The notes under the pieces were generated by a model. That model searched no databases, was not told where the DNA came from, and saw only the letters and a list, made by a program, of their open reading frames with translations. From Aquisalinus luteolus (GTDB lineage Bacteria; Pseudomonadota; Alphaproteobacteria; Caulobacterales; Parvularculaceae): a stretch of 64,000 nt of DNA. Made by a program: the position numbers and the translations under genes. Shown here in pieces: positions 24,990 through 34,301 of this stretch. Each line of letters opens with the position of its first letter. Position 1 is the first letter of the stretch. The DNA is taken from the NCBI RefSeq assembly GCF_009712425.2, contig NZ_VCJR02000002.1, positions 372,001-436,000 of the forward strand, in the 5' to 3' direction.

Positions 24990-26513
24990 ATGGAAACTGG
25001 TCAGTTGATCTCTCTCGGCATCTATTTCGTCGTGATGCTGGGGATCGGACTTTATTCCTATCTGAATACCGACGAGGACGTCGAGGGCTACATGCTCGGC
25101 GGGCGCAAGCTCGGCCCGGCGGTCACCTCCCTGTCTGCAGGGGCATCCGACATGTCGGGCTGGATGCTGCTCGGCCTGCCGGGGGCGATGTATGTCTCGG
25201 GCCTGTCGGCCAGCTGGATCGCCATCGGTCTCCTGATTGGTGCCTTGTGCAACTATCTCATCGTTGCGCCGCGCCTGCGGGTCTATACGGTCGAGGCCAA
25301 TGACGCGGTGACGATCCCGGACTATTTCGCCAAGCGGTTCGAGGACAATCACCACCTCCTGAAAATCATTTCCGCCATCGTCATCATCATCTTTTTTACG
25401 GTGTACACGTCATCCGGCGTCGTTGCCGGCGGCCTCCTGTTCGAGGAAGCGTTCGGCTTCGACTATCGCATCGGGTTGTGGGCAACCGCAGGTGTCGTCG
25501 TCGCCTATACGCTGTTCGGTGGCTTCATGGCCGTGTCGATCACCGACTTCGTGCAGGGGTGCATCATGTTCATCGCCCTCGTCATGGTGCCGATCGTGGC
25601 GATCATGAATCTTGGCGGCTGGGGTGAGACGATGAGCATCGTCAACGGGATCGATACATCCCGCACAAACCTGTTCCAGGGCATGACGCTGATCGGCATC
25701 ATTTCGCTGATGAGCTGGGGCCTTGGCTATTTCGGCCAGCCGCACATCATCGTGCGTTTCATGGCGATCCGCTCGGTCAAGGATATCCCGACTGCGCGCA
25801 ATATCGGCATGAGCTGGATGCTGGTCACCATCATCGGCGCGCTGGCGACCGGCTTTGTCGGCTTTGCCTATATCACCCGGACGGGCGGCGACCTCGCCGA
25901 CCCTGAGACGATCTTCATCTTCCTGTCTCAGGTGCTGTTCCACCCGCTGGTCGCCGGCTTCCTGCTTGCCGCCATCCTTGCGGCGATCATGTCGACGATC
26001 TCCTCGCAGCTGCTGGTGTCTTCATCCTCGCTGACGGAGGATTTCTACAAGCTGTTCCTGCGCCGCGGGGCGAGCGACAAGGAACTGGTCATCGTCGGCC
26101 GCCTGTCGGTGATCGGCGTTGCGCTGGTCGCGATCTTCCTTGCCTATGACCGTAATTCCTCCGTGCTTGATCTTGTGTCGAATGCTTGGGCCGGGTTTGG
26201 TGCGGCCTTCGGCCCGCTGGTCATCATCTCTCTCTACTGGCGCAAGATGACCCGCTGGGGCGCGCTCGCCGGCATGGTGCTGGGCGCGGTGATCGTCCTG
26301 TTCTGGACCTATGTGCCGGTGCTGCCGCCAGCAGAGGCAGGCGGTGACATGCGGCCACTGAACGCGGAACTCTATTCCATCGTGCCGGGATTCATCATCT
26401 CGTGGATCGCGATCTATGTGGTCTCGCTGATGTCGCCGCAATCCAAGCCGGGCGTTCTGGAAACCCATGACCGGGTCAAAGAGAAAATGAAGGAGGCAGG
26501 TGTCGAAAGCTGA
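24990..26513 (+). CDS. putP: Sodium/proline symporter PutP
   Basis: 507 residues, a member of the sodium:solute symporter family (PF00474) with about 13 membrane segments. The signature GGRKLGPAVTSLSAGASDMSGW near residues 35-57 is the PutP hallmark, followed by YLIVAPRLR, FGQPHI and TISSQLLVSSSSLTED around residues 330-350, which hold sodium-site residues in the E. coli protein. It imports proline with Na+. GGAGG precedes the ATG. Monocistronic with its own terminator; a proline dehydrogenase gene is not adjacent. Confidence 0.93.
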   Translation: METGQLISLGIYFVVMLGIGLYSYLNTDEDVEGYMLGGRKLGPAVTSLSAGASDMSGWMLLGLPGAMYVSGLSASWIAIGLLIGALCNYLIVAPRLRVYTVEANDAVTIPDYFAKRFEDNHHLLKIISAIVIIIFFTVYTSSGVVAGGLLFEEAFGFDYRIGLWATAGVVVAYTLFGGFMAVSITDFVQGCIMFIALVMVPIVAIMNLGGWGETMSIVNGIDTSRTNLFQGMTLIGIISLMSWGLGYFGQPHIIVRFMAIRSVKDIPTARNIGMSWMLVTIIGALATGFVGFAYITRTGGDLADPETIFIFLSQVLFHPLVAGFLLAAILAAIMSTISSQLLVSSSSLTEDFYKLFLRRGASDKELVIVGRLSVIGVALVAIFLAYDRNSSVLDLVSNAWAGFGAAFGPLVIISLYWRKMTRWGALAGMVLGAVIVLFWTYVPVLPPAEAGGDMRPLNAELYSIVPGFIISWIAIYVVSLMSPQSKPGVLETHDRVKEKMKEAGVES

Positions 26514-26537
26514 TCGGCGCCCTCCATCACCAATAAG

Positions 26538-26566
26538 AAAAGGCGGGGTTTTGCCCCGCCTTTTTT
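26538..26566. terminator. Bidirectional terminator between putP and the VOC gene
   Basis: AAAAGGCGGGG, TTTTG loop, CCCCGCCTTTTTT: a symmetrical stem with A and T tracts that serves both convergent genes. Confidence 0.88.
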
Positions 26567-26570
26567 AATG

Positions 26571-26939
26571 TCAGCCCATGATGAAGGCGTTCAGTTTGTT
26601 GCCGTCCGGGTCGCGGAAATAGGCGGCATAGAAACCCTCGCCACGCGGGCCGGGCTTGCCCTCGCAGGTGCCGCCATTGGCAAGGGCGATCTCGTGCAGC
26701 TTGTGGACCTGGTCCTTGTCCTTTGCCTGAAGCGCGACCATCACGCCATTGCCGACGGTCGCTGGTTCCCCATCGAAGGGCATGGTCAGCGCCACACCGG
26801 CGGGGCCGTCCGGCGTGCCCCAGGCGATGAAGGTCTCGAAATCCATCATCCGCTTGATGCCCATCTCCGCCGCGATCGCGTCATAGAAGGGGGCGTTTTT
26901 CTGCAGGTCATTCGTGCCGAGGGTTACGTATCCGATCAT
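26571..26939 (-). CDS. VOC (glyoxalase/bleomycin-resistance fold) protein
   Basis: 122 residues from the ATG at 26939 (GGAGAG site); two upstream in-frame starts lack a site. The opening MIGYVTLGTNDLQKNAPFYD and the closing YAAYFRDPDGNKLNAF are the two ends of a VOC-fold monomer with a metal-site Glu/His pattern partly retained. Such proteins range from glyoxalases to antibiotic-binding proteins. No specific substrate can be assigned. Single gene. Confidence 0.8.
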   Translation of the reverse strand: MIGYVTLGTNDLQKNAPFYDAIAAEMGIKRMMDFETFIAWGTPDGPAGVALTMPFDGEPATVGNGVMVALQAKDKDQVHKLHEIALANGGTCEGKPGPRGEGFYAAYFRDPDGNKLNAFIMG

Positions 26940-27015
26940 TGTTCTCTCCATCCTGAGCGGCAAGGGAACATAAGCAGAACATATGCGTCTTGTCGAGTCG
27001 AAAAAGCAGTTGCCC

Positions 27016-27945
27016 TCAGGCCGGCGTTTCTTCCGGCTCTGCCTGTTTCAGCACCCAGTCGACGAAGGCCTTCACCTGCGGCAGCGCGGCTTTCGCGGGC
27101 GGATGGACGACATAGTAAGCAAAGTCCGTCGTCGTGGTGAAATCGAACGGGATCACCAGCCGCGCTGCTTCGAGATCCGCCAGCGCAAGAGCTGATTTTG
27201 CGAGCGCCACGCCCTTGCCCGCGACCGCCGCCTCGATCACCAGCGATGACTGGTTGAAGCGGGGCCCGCGCGTGCCGTCGAGGATCTCGCCATTCTCGTC
27301 CTTCGCGCCTGCCGCGCGCAGCCACATCGGCCAGGTCGGGCAGTCTTCATCGTTGTCCGGCGAGCCGTCATGCAGCAGCGTATGAAAGGCGAGGTCCGAC
27401 AGCTTGTGCAGCGGGTGCTCGCCGCGCATCAGGGCGGGGGAGGCGACGGGGATGATCCGTTCCTCCATCAGCTTGTGCACCGTCAGCCCGTCATAGGTGC
27501 CGCCACCATAGCGGATCGCGACATCGACATCATCGGCGGCGAAATCGACGAGGTTCATGTTGGCATGAACATAGACGTCGATATCGGGGAAGGCGGCCTG
27601 GAAGCTGTCGAGACGCGGCACCAGCCATTTCGAGGCAAAGGACGGCGCGACGGAGACGGTCAGCTTGCCCTGGTCGGCGCCAGAGGCCAGCAGGCTCGCC
27701 GCCGTCGCCAGCTTGTCGAAGGCATCGCGCATGATCGGCAGGCTCGACTGCGCCTCCTCTGTCAACAGCAGCGTGCGGTTCTGGCGCTTGAACACTGGCA
27801 CGCCGAGATAGTCCTCCAGCGCCTTGATCTGCTGCGAGATCGCGCCGGGGGTCACGTTCAGCTCTTCGGCTGCCTTGGTGAAAGACAGGTGGCGGGCGGC
27901 GGCCTCATAGGCGCGCAGGGCGTTCAAGGGGGGTAATCGTCTCAT
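27016..27945 (-). CDS. LysR-family transcriptional regulator, GcvA-like
   Basis: 309 residues. The N-terminal winged helix (residues 1-60: PPLNALRAYEAAARHLSFTKAAEELNVTPGAISQQIK) is typical of the GcvA group. The effector domain is residues about 90-300, with FASKWLVPRL and YGGGTYDGL. It is divergent from the sulfate assimilation operon. Two identical-type dyads in the 252-base gap could be its targets. A role in sulfur regulation is possible from position, but GcvA-type regulators control many pathways. Confidence 0.87.
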   Translation of the reverse strand: MRRLPPLNALRAYEAAARHLSFTKAAEELNVTPGAISQQIKALEDYLGVPVFKRQNRTLLLTEEAQSSLPIMRDAFDKLATAASLLASGADQGKLTVSVAPSFASKWLVPRLDSFQAAFPDIDVYVHANMNLVDFAADDVDVAIRYGGGTYDGLTVHKLMEERIIPVASPALMRGEHPLHKLSDLAFHTLLHDGSPDNDEDCPTWPMWLRAAGAKDENGEILDGTRGPRFNQSSLVIEAAVAGKGVALAKSALALADLEAARLVIPFDFTTTTDFAYYVVHPPAKAALPQVKAFVDWVLKQAEPEETPA

Positions 27946-27986
27946 GTCGGGCCTCGCCCCAAAATGTATAGAGGGGCCTTGTTAAA

Positions 27987-28078
27987 TAGAAATTCTAATC
28001 TGAAGAGTCACGAAAGCGTGTTTATGCCATCACGAGAGCGCTGAAAAGCAGAAAATTCGCAAAAAAATAGATTTTCTA
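27987..28078. promoter_or_regulatory. Paired TAGA-N3-TCTA dyads before cysG
   Basis: Site 1 TAGAAATTCTA at 27987-27997 and site 2 TAGATTTTCTA at 28068-28078 share the longer pattern AAATAGAwwTTCTA. They are 81 bases apart, about eight helical turns, in an A+T-rich gap between a LysR gene and the cysG operon. Probable regulator sites; the regulator is not proven. Confidence 0.5.
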
Positions 28079-28197
28079 TCGGATACACCAAGAGATTTCG
28101 ATTGTTTCCATGGCTAAGAGTGCCTAGGTTCCGCTTGCATCAGCCGGGTCCGCCCGGCGTTTGTGATTTTGAATAGTTTTTCTAAAGGTTCTGCGAC

Positions 28198-29601
28198 GTG
28201 CGCTATTTCCCGGCGTTTTTTGACGTAAAAGACAAGCCCGTGCTGATCGTCGGCGGCGGTGAGCTGGCCCTGCGCAAGGCCCGGCTGCTGGCCAAGGCCG
28301 GTCCGCGGCTCGTCTTCGTCGCGACCGAATTCGATGATGCGCTGATCGCCGAGTTCGGCCAAAGCGCTGAATTCCTGCACAAGCCATTCGCCGCCGTCGA
28401 TACCGATGGCGATGCCGTGCTTGTCATCGCCGCGACAGGCGATGCCGACGCTGACGAAGCCGTTGCCTTCGCCGCCAAAGGCGCTGGCGTGCCGGTCAAT
28501 GTCGTCGACCGACCGGAGCTGTGTGATTTCGTCGTGCCGTCCATCGTCGAGCGCGGCGACCTTGCCATCGGCATCTCTACCGGCGGCAACGCGCCTGTGC
28601 TCGGCCGCCAGGTCCGCGAGAAGCTGGAGGCGCTGTTGCCCCAGCGCCTTGGCGGCCTCGTTTCCTTTGCGGGCTCATTCCGGGATGCGGTGACCGCCAA
28701 GGTTGAGCCAGCTCTTCGCCGCCGCTTCTGGGAAAATGTCTTCTCCGGCACGATCTCCGACCTGTTCCTGTCGGGCCGCGAGGCGGATGCGCGCGAGGAA
28801 ATGGTCGCGCAGCTGAACCGTCCGCAGGATTCAGCCAAAGGCTTCGTTCATATCGTTGGTGCCGGTCCGGGCGACCCGGAACTCTTGACGCTCAAGGCCC
28901 TGCGCATCCTGCAGGAGGCCGACATTGTGTTGCATGACGCGCTGGTCGGCAACGGCATCATGGAGATGATCCGCCGCGACGCCGAGCGCGTCTATGTCGG
29001 CAAGAAGAAATCCGACCACTCAATGCCGCAGGAAGACATCGGTACGCTGATGGTCAAGCTCGCCCGCGAGGGCAAGCGCGTGGTGCGGCTGAAGGGCGGC
29101 GATCCGTTCATCTTCGGGCGCGGCGGCGAGGAGCTGGAAGCGCTGAAGGCGGCGGGTATCCCGGCTGCGGTCGTGCCCGGCATCACTGCGGCAACCGGCT
29201 GCGGCGCGGCAGCCTCCGTTCCGCTGACCCACCGCGACCATGCGCAGGCGGTGACGTTTGTAACGGGGCACGCAAAAGGCGACACGGACCCCGACCTGAA
29301 CTGGCAGGCACTGGCAGATCTCGGCCACACCCTCGTCGTCTATATGGGCGTCGGCACGGCGGGCGCGATTTCCCGCAATCTCGTCGACGCCGGCATGGCC
29401 GCGCAAACCCCTGCTGCGATCATCGAGAAGGGATCGCTGCCTGAACAGAAAATCATCCGCACCCGGCTCGATAGCCTCGGCGCAGATATCGTCACTGGCG
29501 GTATCGAAGGACCGGCAGTGCTGATCATCGGCGATGTTGCCGCCGCAGCCGATGGCCGTGGCCTCGTTGATCTGGCCGAACCGCAAAGAATGAGAGCGTA
29601 A
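28198..29601 (+). CDS. cysG: Siroheme synthase CysG
   Basis: 467 residues, starting at a GTG with AAGG upstream. The N-terminal domain (about 1-205) is precorrin-2 dehydrogenase/sirohydrochlorin ferrochelatase with the NAD loop VGGGELALRKARLL. The C-terminal domain (about 215-460) is uroporphyrinogen III methyltransferase with VGAGPGDPELLTLKA and GGDPFIFGRGGEE. Together they convert uroporphyrinogen III to siroheme, the cofactor of the sulfite reductase encoded two genes downstream. First gene of the sulfate assimilation operon. Confidence 0.94.
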   Translation: MRYFPAFFDVKDKPVLIVGGGELALRKARLLAKAGPRLVFVATEFDDALIAEFGQSAEFLHKPFAAVDTDGDAVLVIAATGDADADEAVAFAAKGAGVPVNVVDRPELCDFVVPSIVERGDLAIGISTGGNAPVLGRQVREKLEALLPQRLGGLVSFAGSFRDAVTAKVEPALRRRFWENVFSGTISDLFLSGREADAREEMVAQLNRPQDSAKGFVHIVGAGPGDPELLTLKALRILQEADIVLHDALVGNGIMEMIRRDAERVYVGKKKSDHSMPQEDIGTLMVKLAREGKRVVRLKGGDPFIFGRGGEELEALKAAGIPAAVVPGITAATGCGAAASVPLTHRDHAQAVTFVTGHAKGDTDPDLNWQALADLGHTLVVYMGVGTAGAISRNLVDAGMAAQTPAAIIEKGSLPEQKIIRTRLDSLGADIVTGGIEGPAVLIIGDVAAAADGRGLVDLAEPQRMRA

Positions 29602-29602
29602 T

Positions 29603-29953
29603 ATGGCTGACAAACCGGTAAAAATCTCAACTGGCGGCGTGAAAAAAGGCCGCAATGAAGGTGAGAAGGCCGTCACCGCCAACCGCCTGTCCGATGGTAT
29701 CACCGTCTATCTGTATGACGACGGCTCGTGGCAGGATGCCTTGCGCGGTGCGGCGGTGTTCGAGGGGGATGACGCCCTCGCCGCGCTGGAACAGGCGACG
29801 GCGCAGGAAACGATTGTCGTCGGCCCGTACCTGATGGATGTGGTGCAGGACGGCGACACGGTCGTGCCCGCAGGCCGCGCCCTGCTGCGCGAGACGATCC
29901 GCTCCGCCGGCCCGACGATCAAGAGCAATTATTCCCGTACGGAGGCTCTGTAA
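29603..29953 (+). CDS. DUF2849 protein of the sulfite reductase operon
   Basis: 116 residues, starting two bases after cysG ends and overlapping the next start by one base (TAATG). The sequence ANRLSDGITVYLYDDGSWQ at about residues 26-44 identifies DUF2849 (PF11011). This family is consistently placed between cysG and cysI in alphaproteobacteria, so a role in sulfite reductase function or assembly is inferred. No signal peptide or membrane segment. Confidence 0.85.
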   Translation: MADKPVKISTGGVKKGRNEGEKAVTANRLSDGITVYLYDDGSWQDALRGAAVFEGDDALAALEQATAQETIVVGPYLMDVVQDGDTVVPAGRALLRETIRSAGPTIKSNYSRTEAL

Positions 29954-31602
29954 TGTACCGCTACGACGAATTCGACGCCAAGATCGTTGCCGACCGTGTC
30001 GCCCAGTTCCGCGGCCAGGTCGCGCGCCGGGTCGAGGGCGACATCACCGAAGACGAGTTCAAGCCGCTGCGCCTGATGAACGGCGTCTATCTTCAGCTGC
30101 ATGCCTATATGCTGCGCATCGCCATCCCCTATGGCACGCTCAATGCCGCGCAGCTGCGCAAGCTCGCCTTCATCGCGCGTACCTATGACAAGAATTTCGG
30201 CCACATCACCACGCGCCAGAACATCCAGTTCAACTGGCCGGCGCTGACCGATATCCCCGACATTCTCGACCATCTGGCCGAGGTCGAGATGCACGCGATC
30301 CAGACGTCGGGCAATTGCATCCGCAACGTCACCTCAGATCAGTTCGCGGGTGCCGGTGCCGACGAGCTGGAAGACCCGCGCCCGTGGTGCGAGATCATCC
30401 GTCAGTGGTCGACATTTCATCCTGAGTTTTCCTTCCTGCCGCGCAAGTTCAAGATCGCGGTCACCGCCGCGCCGGAGGATCGCGCCGCCGTGCGTGTCCA
30501 CGATATCGGCCTGCATATGAAGAAGAACGAGGCAGGCGAGGTCGGCTTCGAGGTGCTGGTCGGCGGCGGGCTGGGGCGCACGCCCTATATCGGCCAGGTC
30601 ATTCGCGAATTCCTGCCCAAGGATCACCTCCTCTCCTATCTGGAGGCGATCCTGCGCGTCTATAACTCGCTTGGCCGCCGCGACAATATCTACAAGGCGC
30701 GGATCAAGATCCTCGTCAACGAGCTGGGCGCCGAAGCCTTCCGCGATATGGTCGAGGCCGAGTGGGCGGTGATGGACAAGTCGCGCATCGACCTGCCGGG
30801 CGATGAGATCGAGCGCATCCATGCCTATTTCGCTGCGCCGGATTTCGAAGATGATCTGGACACGGGCGATTTCGACAGCGCGCAAAAGAGCGACAAGGGT
30901 TTCGCCCGCTGGGTGCGCCACAATGTCCGCGCCCACAAGCAGCCGGGCTATGCGTCCGTCACCATCTCGCTGAAGCCGACCTCGATGGCGCCAGGCGATA
31001 TCACCTCGGAGCAGATGGAGCTCATCGCCGATATCGCGCAGACACACTGCTTCGATGAGGTGCGCACCACGCACGAGCAGAACCTCGTCCTGCCCCATGT
31101 GAAAAAGGCGGACCTCCACGCAATCTATAAAAAGCTCGCGCCTTACGGTCTTGGCTCGTCCAATGCCGGGCTGGTGTCGGATATCATCGCCTGCCCGGGG
31201 CTTGATTATTGCAACCTTGCCAACACCCGCTCCATCCCGCTCGCCCAGCGCATCCAGAAGCGGTTCGAGGATCTCGACCGACAGGAAAACATCGGTGAGC
31301 TGAAGATCAAGATTTCCGGCTGCATCAATGCCTGCGGCCACCACCATGTCGGCCATATCGGCATTCTCGGCGTCGACAAGAAGGGTGAGGAATTCTATCA
31401 GGTCACCCTTGGCGGCTCGGCGGCGGAGGATGCCTCGATCGGCGAGATCGTCGGGCGCGGTCTGTCCACGGATGAAGTGGTCGATGCGATCGAGAATCTC
31501 ATCTCTTTCTATCTAGGCGAGCGCTCTGACGGCGAGCGCTTTGTCGATACCTATCGCCGGCTCGGGCCGGACCCATTCAAGGAAGCGCTTTATGTTGCTT
31601 AA
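29953..31602 (+). CDS. cysI: Sulfite reductase hemoprotein, siroheme [4Fe-4S] (CysI)
   Basis: 549 residues of the nitrite/sulfite reductase family. The first half has TTRQNIQFNWP and TSGNCIRNVT, the siroheme-binding part. The four Cys for the coupled cluster are in CPGLDYC (about 414-420) and CINAC (about 457-461). It reduces sulfite to sulfide with six electrons. Context with cysG, DUF2849, DUF934 and cysH indicates sulfite, not nitrite. A CysJ flavoprotein is not visible; ferredoxin or another donor may serve, which is inference. Confidence 0.93.
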   Translation: MYRYDEFDAKIVADRVAQFRGQVARRVEGDITEDEFKPLRLMNGVYLQLHAYMLRIAIPYGTLNAAQLRKLAFIARTYDKNFGHITTRQNIQFNWPALTDIPDILDHLAEVEMHAIQTSGNCIRNVTSDQFAGAGADELEDPRPWCEIIRQWSTFHPEFSFLPRKFKIAVTAAPEDRAAVRVHDIGLHMKKNEAGEVGFEVLVGGGLGRTPYIGQVIREFLPKDHLLSYLEAILRVYNSLGRRDNIYKARIKILVNELGAEAFRDMVEAEWAVMDKSRIDLPGDEIERIHAYFAAPDFEDDLDTGDFDSAQKSDKGFARWVRHNVRAHKQPGYASVTISLKPTSMAPGDITSEQMELIADIAQTHCFDEVRTTHEQNLVLPHVKKADLHAIYKKLAPYGLGSSNAGLVSDIIACPGLDYCNLANTRSIPLAQRIQKRFEDLDRQENIGELKIKISGCINACGHHHVGHIGILGVDKKGEEFYQVTLGGSAAEDASIGEIVGRGLSTDEVVDAIENLISFYLGERSDGERFVDTYRRLGPDPFKEALYVA

Positions 31603-32095
31603 ACTGGAAAACGAAACCCTCGCACGCGTCAACGCCGAGGCGGCGCAGGACATTCCCGACTTTGGGGTGTGGCAGGCGCAGGAGCCGCGCGGCACCGCCG
31701 TGCGCATCGCCAATGACATCAATCTGGCGGCGGAGGAATTTGACCCGTCGGGTCTCGAGCTGATCGTGCTCGACTTCCCGAAATACAAGGATGGCCGCGC
31801 CTATACACAGGCCCGCACCCTGCGCGAGTGCTATGGCTTTGAGGGCGATATTCGCGCGGCGGGCGACGTGTTGCGCGACCAGGTGTTGTTCATGGCCCGT
31901 TGCGGCTTCACCTCGTTCGAGCTTGCCGATGGCGTGCTGGAGCGCTCCGGCGGGGTTGAAGGTTTCGAGAAATCCCTTAAGGATTTCGACCTGTTCTACC
32001 AGCCGGGGGTCAAGGGCACGGCGTTGTGGCGCCTGCGCGGGCTTTCAGGGGCGACCGAAAAAGAGCGTCTGGCCGCTGCGGGGATAAAAGGGTAA
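31592..32095 (+). CDS. DUF934 protein (CysX-like)
   Basis: 167 residues from the ATG at 31592, which overlaps the cysI end by 11 bases; the frame is open a little upstream but that part is only overlap. The block ELIVLDFPKYKDGRAYTQARTLRE at about residues 55-78 and DVLRDQVLFMARCGF are typical of DUF934 (PF06073). It is found with cysI and cysH across proteobacteria and is thought to support electron transfer to or stability of sulfite reductase. Function not proven. Confidence 0.87.
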   Translation: MLLKLENETLARVNAEAAQDIPDFGVWQAQEPRGTAVRIANDINLAAEEFDPSGLELIVLDFPKYKDGRAYTQARTLRECYGFEGDIRAAGDVLRDQVLFMARCGFTSFELADGVLERSGGVEGFEKSLKDFDLFYQPGVKGTALWRLRGLSGATEKERLAAAGIKG

Positions 32096-32116
32096 CGGGG
32101 TACACGGAGTAAAAAT

Positions 32117-32848
32117 ATGTCCGGATCGGTGATCAAGCTGCAAACGCCCAAGACCGTCTCCCTTGCCGAGGAGCGGGCAGAGATGCTGTCCGCGAAATAC
32201 GCCGGTGCTGACGCGCTGGAGATCCTCCATGCCGCGCTGAAAGAGGAATTCCCGGGCGAGATCGCGCTCGTCTCCTCCTTCGGGGCCGAATCCGCCGTAC
32301 TCTTGCACCTCGCCGCGCAGGTCGCGCCCGACGTCCCGGTTATTTTCCTTGAGACCGGCAAGCATTTCGCCCAGACCCTGTCCTATCGCAAGAAGCTCTC
32401 CACCCAGCTTGGCCTGACCAATGTGCAGGAGATCAAGCCGGTCAAGGCAGAGGTCGCCGAGGAAGACCCGGATGGCGATCTGTGGCGCAAGAACCCAGAT
32501 GCCTGCTGCACCCTGCGCAAGGTGCGCCCGCTCGACAGCGCCCTGTCGGAGTACGAGGCATGGATCACCGGCCGCAAGCAGTTCCATGGCGGCGCCCGCG
32601 TACGCCTGCCCGCCTTCGAATTTGCGGGCAAGCATTTCAAGGTGAACCCGATCGTCTCGTGGACGCCGGATCGGGTCGATGCCTACTTCAAGGAACACGA
32701 CTTGCCATCCCACCCGCTAGTGGCACAAGGCTTCCCCTCCATCGGCTGCTGGCCGTGCACCCACCCCGTCGCCGACGGCGAGGACGTCCGCTCCGGCCGC
32801 TGGCGCGGCCAGGCCAAGACGGAATGCGGGATACACGGGAAGGGGTAG
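32117..32848 (+). CDS. cysH: Assimilatory adenylyl-sulfate (APS/PAPS) reductase CysH
   Basis: 243 residues. The adenosine-sulfate pyrophosphate loop is SSFGAESAVLLHL (about 54-66). The [4Fe-4S] cysteines of the APS-reducing subtype are present: CC at 131-132 in DACCTLRK, and CWPC at about 211-214. The catalytic Cys is in ECGIH at about 236. PAPS-specific enzymes lack the CC and CxxC pairs, so reduction of APS to sulfite is favoured. Last gene of the operon; 21 bases separate it from DUF934. Confidence 0.93.
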   Translation: MSGSVIKLQTPKTVSLAEERAEMLSAKYAGADALEILHAALKEEFPGEIALVSSFGAESAVLLHLAAQVAPDVPVIFLETGKHFAQTLSYRKKLSTQLGLTNVQEIKPVKAEVAEEDPDGDLWRKNPDACCTLRKVRPLDSALSEYEAWITGRKQFHGGARVRLPAFEFAGKHFKVNPIVSWTPDRVDAYFKEHDLPSHPLVAQGFPSIGCWPCTHPVADGEDVRSGRWRGQAKTECGIHGKG

Positions 32849-32917
32849 CTTTCTTCTGAGATTGCAGGCTAGGCTCGTTCAATCTTTGCGCGTGCAAAAA
32901 ACTGGAGCCTGCAAGCT

Positions 32918-33784
32918 ATGCGTATCCTGTTGTTCAGTATTCTTTTGGCAGCTGCTGGCCTCGAAGCATCTTATGCTCAGATTGGCGGTAGCTCACCGCG
33001 GGCAGACACTGAAAAAGGCCCAGCTGGCGAACAGCTCACATCTACCCCTGACAAAAGAATAATCTACGAAGTGCCGGAATGGTATGACCCTGATGATCCT
33101 TGCCCGGTAAAGCCGGCCGATGGTGATCCCCTGAAGCTTCGGGTTTCGTCAGACAAAAGTCTGGTTCAATTGTCAGACACAATTACGCTGGACTTCAGTC
33201 TCGAATACGATCCGTACAGAAGCTATGTCCTGAGCAATGAGATCCGCGAACGCACTTGTCGGAATGATCCGGATTGCACAGAATATGTTCAATGGATCAT
33301 TCCGGATCGTGGCGCATATGTTCATGGTCTCGATTTGGAGGGGGAAGATCGTTCCATAATATTGTACGCGGTGGAAATACTGGATCGTGAAAAGGTACTC
33401 TTGGCGGACCGAAGTCGCTCCATTGATACGCGAGAAATTCCTTTCAACGACTATGACCCGGCGAATTCAACCCCGGACCCTTTATTGGATAGTGTTTTCA
33501 GGATTAGAGGATTGATCCCTATTGAAAAGGCCGTGTACATGGCTCCCGGCGAAAGGATTTCGGAGACAGTCTCAATAGCTGTTGCTGATCTGGGCATTGG
33601 TCCGGGAGAATATGAGATAGGGGCTATTTACATTAATCGCCTCGAGGAGCTGTCAGATGAGCAGCGAGAGAAATATCTCTACAATTCTGCGGGTGAGAGA
33701 GTCGCTGACGTCCATTCCGGTAAGTGCGTCTTCTTTGATTTCGTCTTGTCAAAGGCGCCAGCCGTCGAGCTTATTGTCCAGTAA
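32918..33784 (+). CDS. Orphan exported protein of unknown function
   Basis: 288 residues. Signal peptide at 1-20 (MRILLFSILLAAAGLEASYA, cleavage before QIGG). The mature part is acidic and appears all-beta; residues about 75-180 contain DKSLVQLSDTITLDFSLEYD and a Cys pair in ERTCRNDPDC. No family recognised. The DNA is visibly A+T-richer and uses rarer codons (ATA, TTA, AAA) than its neighbours, which suggests recent transfer. It lies next to the non-coding hairpin-rich region. Confidence 0.65.
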   Translation: MRILLFSILLAAAGLEASYAQIGGSSPRADTEKGPAGEQLTSTPDKRIIYEVPEWYDPDDPCPVKPADGDPLKLRVSSDKSLVQLSDTITLDFSLEYDPYRSYVLSNEIRERTCRNDPDCTEYVQWIIPDRGAYVHGLDLEGEDRSIILYAVEILDREKVLLADRSRSIDTREIPFNDYDPANSTPDPLLDSVFRIRGLIPIEKAVYMAPGERISETVSIAVADLGIGPGEYEIGAIYINRLEELSDEQREKYLYNSAGERVADVHSGKCVFFDFVLSKAPAVELIVQ

Positions 33785-34233
33785 GACATGACATGGTTTA
33801 GGCCCTGTGACTCCACTCATAATGAATTCAGCATGTCAGAAGTAAAATTTATCCCCGCCGCACTGAACCCCGCTTATAACTCTCCCCAAGCCGGGTGAGG
33901 ACCTGGCGGAGGCGCTGACCGCGAAGTGTGACCTGCACGGAGCATTGGTGCATCAGGGTGAGCCTACAGAAATTGGGGATCGGGCCCCAATTTCAGGCGA
34001 ACGGTGGCGCGTTCGGCGGGCGATTGATTCGCTGGATCAATCGCTTTTCCGCCTCACCGCATCGTCCATCCGAGCGGTGTTCCAGTCTTTAGCTGGCTGG
34101 ACGGGAGAGCTGGGTATCGGCCCCGCACCAGATCACCGCCCCCCTGAGTCAAAAGGCGCAACGTGAGGCTACCTACACTTATTATTTTGCTTATGGAGCC
34201 GGTAGCGCTCCCACGGGCCCCCTCAGTCGCGCC

Positions 34234-34250
34234 GTAGCCTTGGCGAAGGC
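34234..34250. repeat. REP-like GTAG hairpin
   Basis: GTAG followed by the hairpin GCCTT-GGCG-AAGGC and then GG. It shares the lead CGTAGCC and trailing GGCGG pattern with the element at 34387-34406, suggesting two members of a short repeat family. REP sequences bound by RAYT transposases have a GTAG-type foot, but no RAYT gene is visible. Confidence 0.4.
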
Positions 34251-34301
34251 GGATGTCTTTCAACGCTTCGGGCAATCCGCTCGCGGCGATACCGCTGTAG
34301 G

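Noticed and set aside
33945-34166. 73-codon frame in the non-coding region
   Set aside because: It crosses two perfect hairpins and has no ribosome site or domain.
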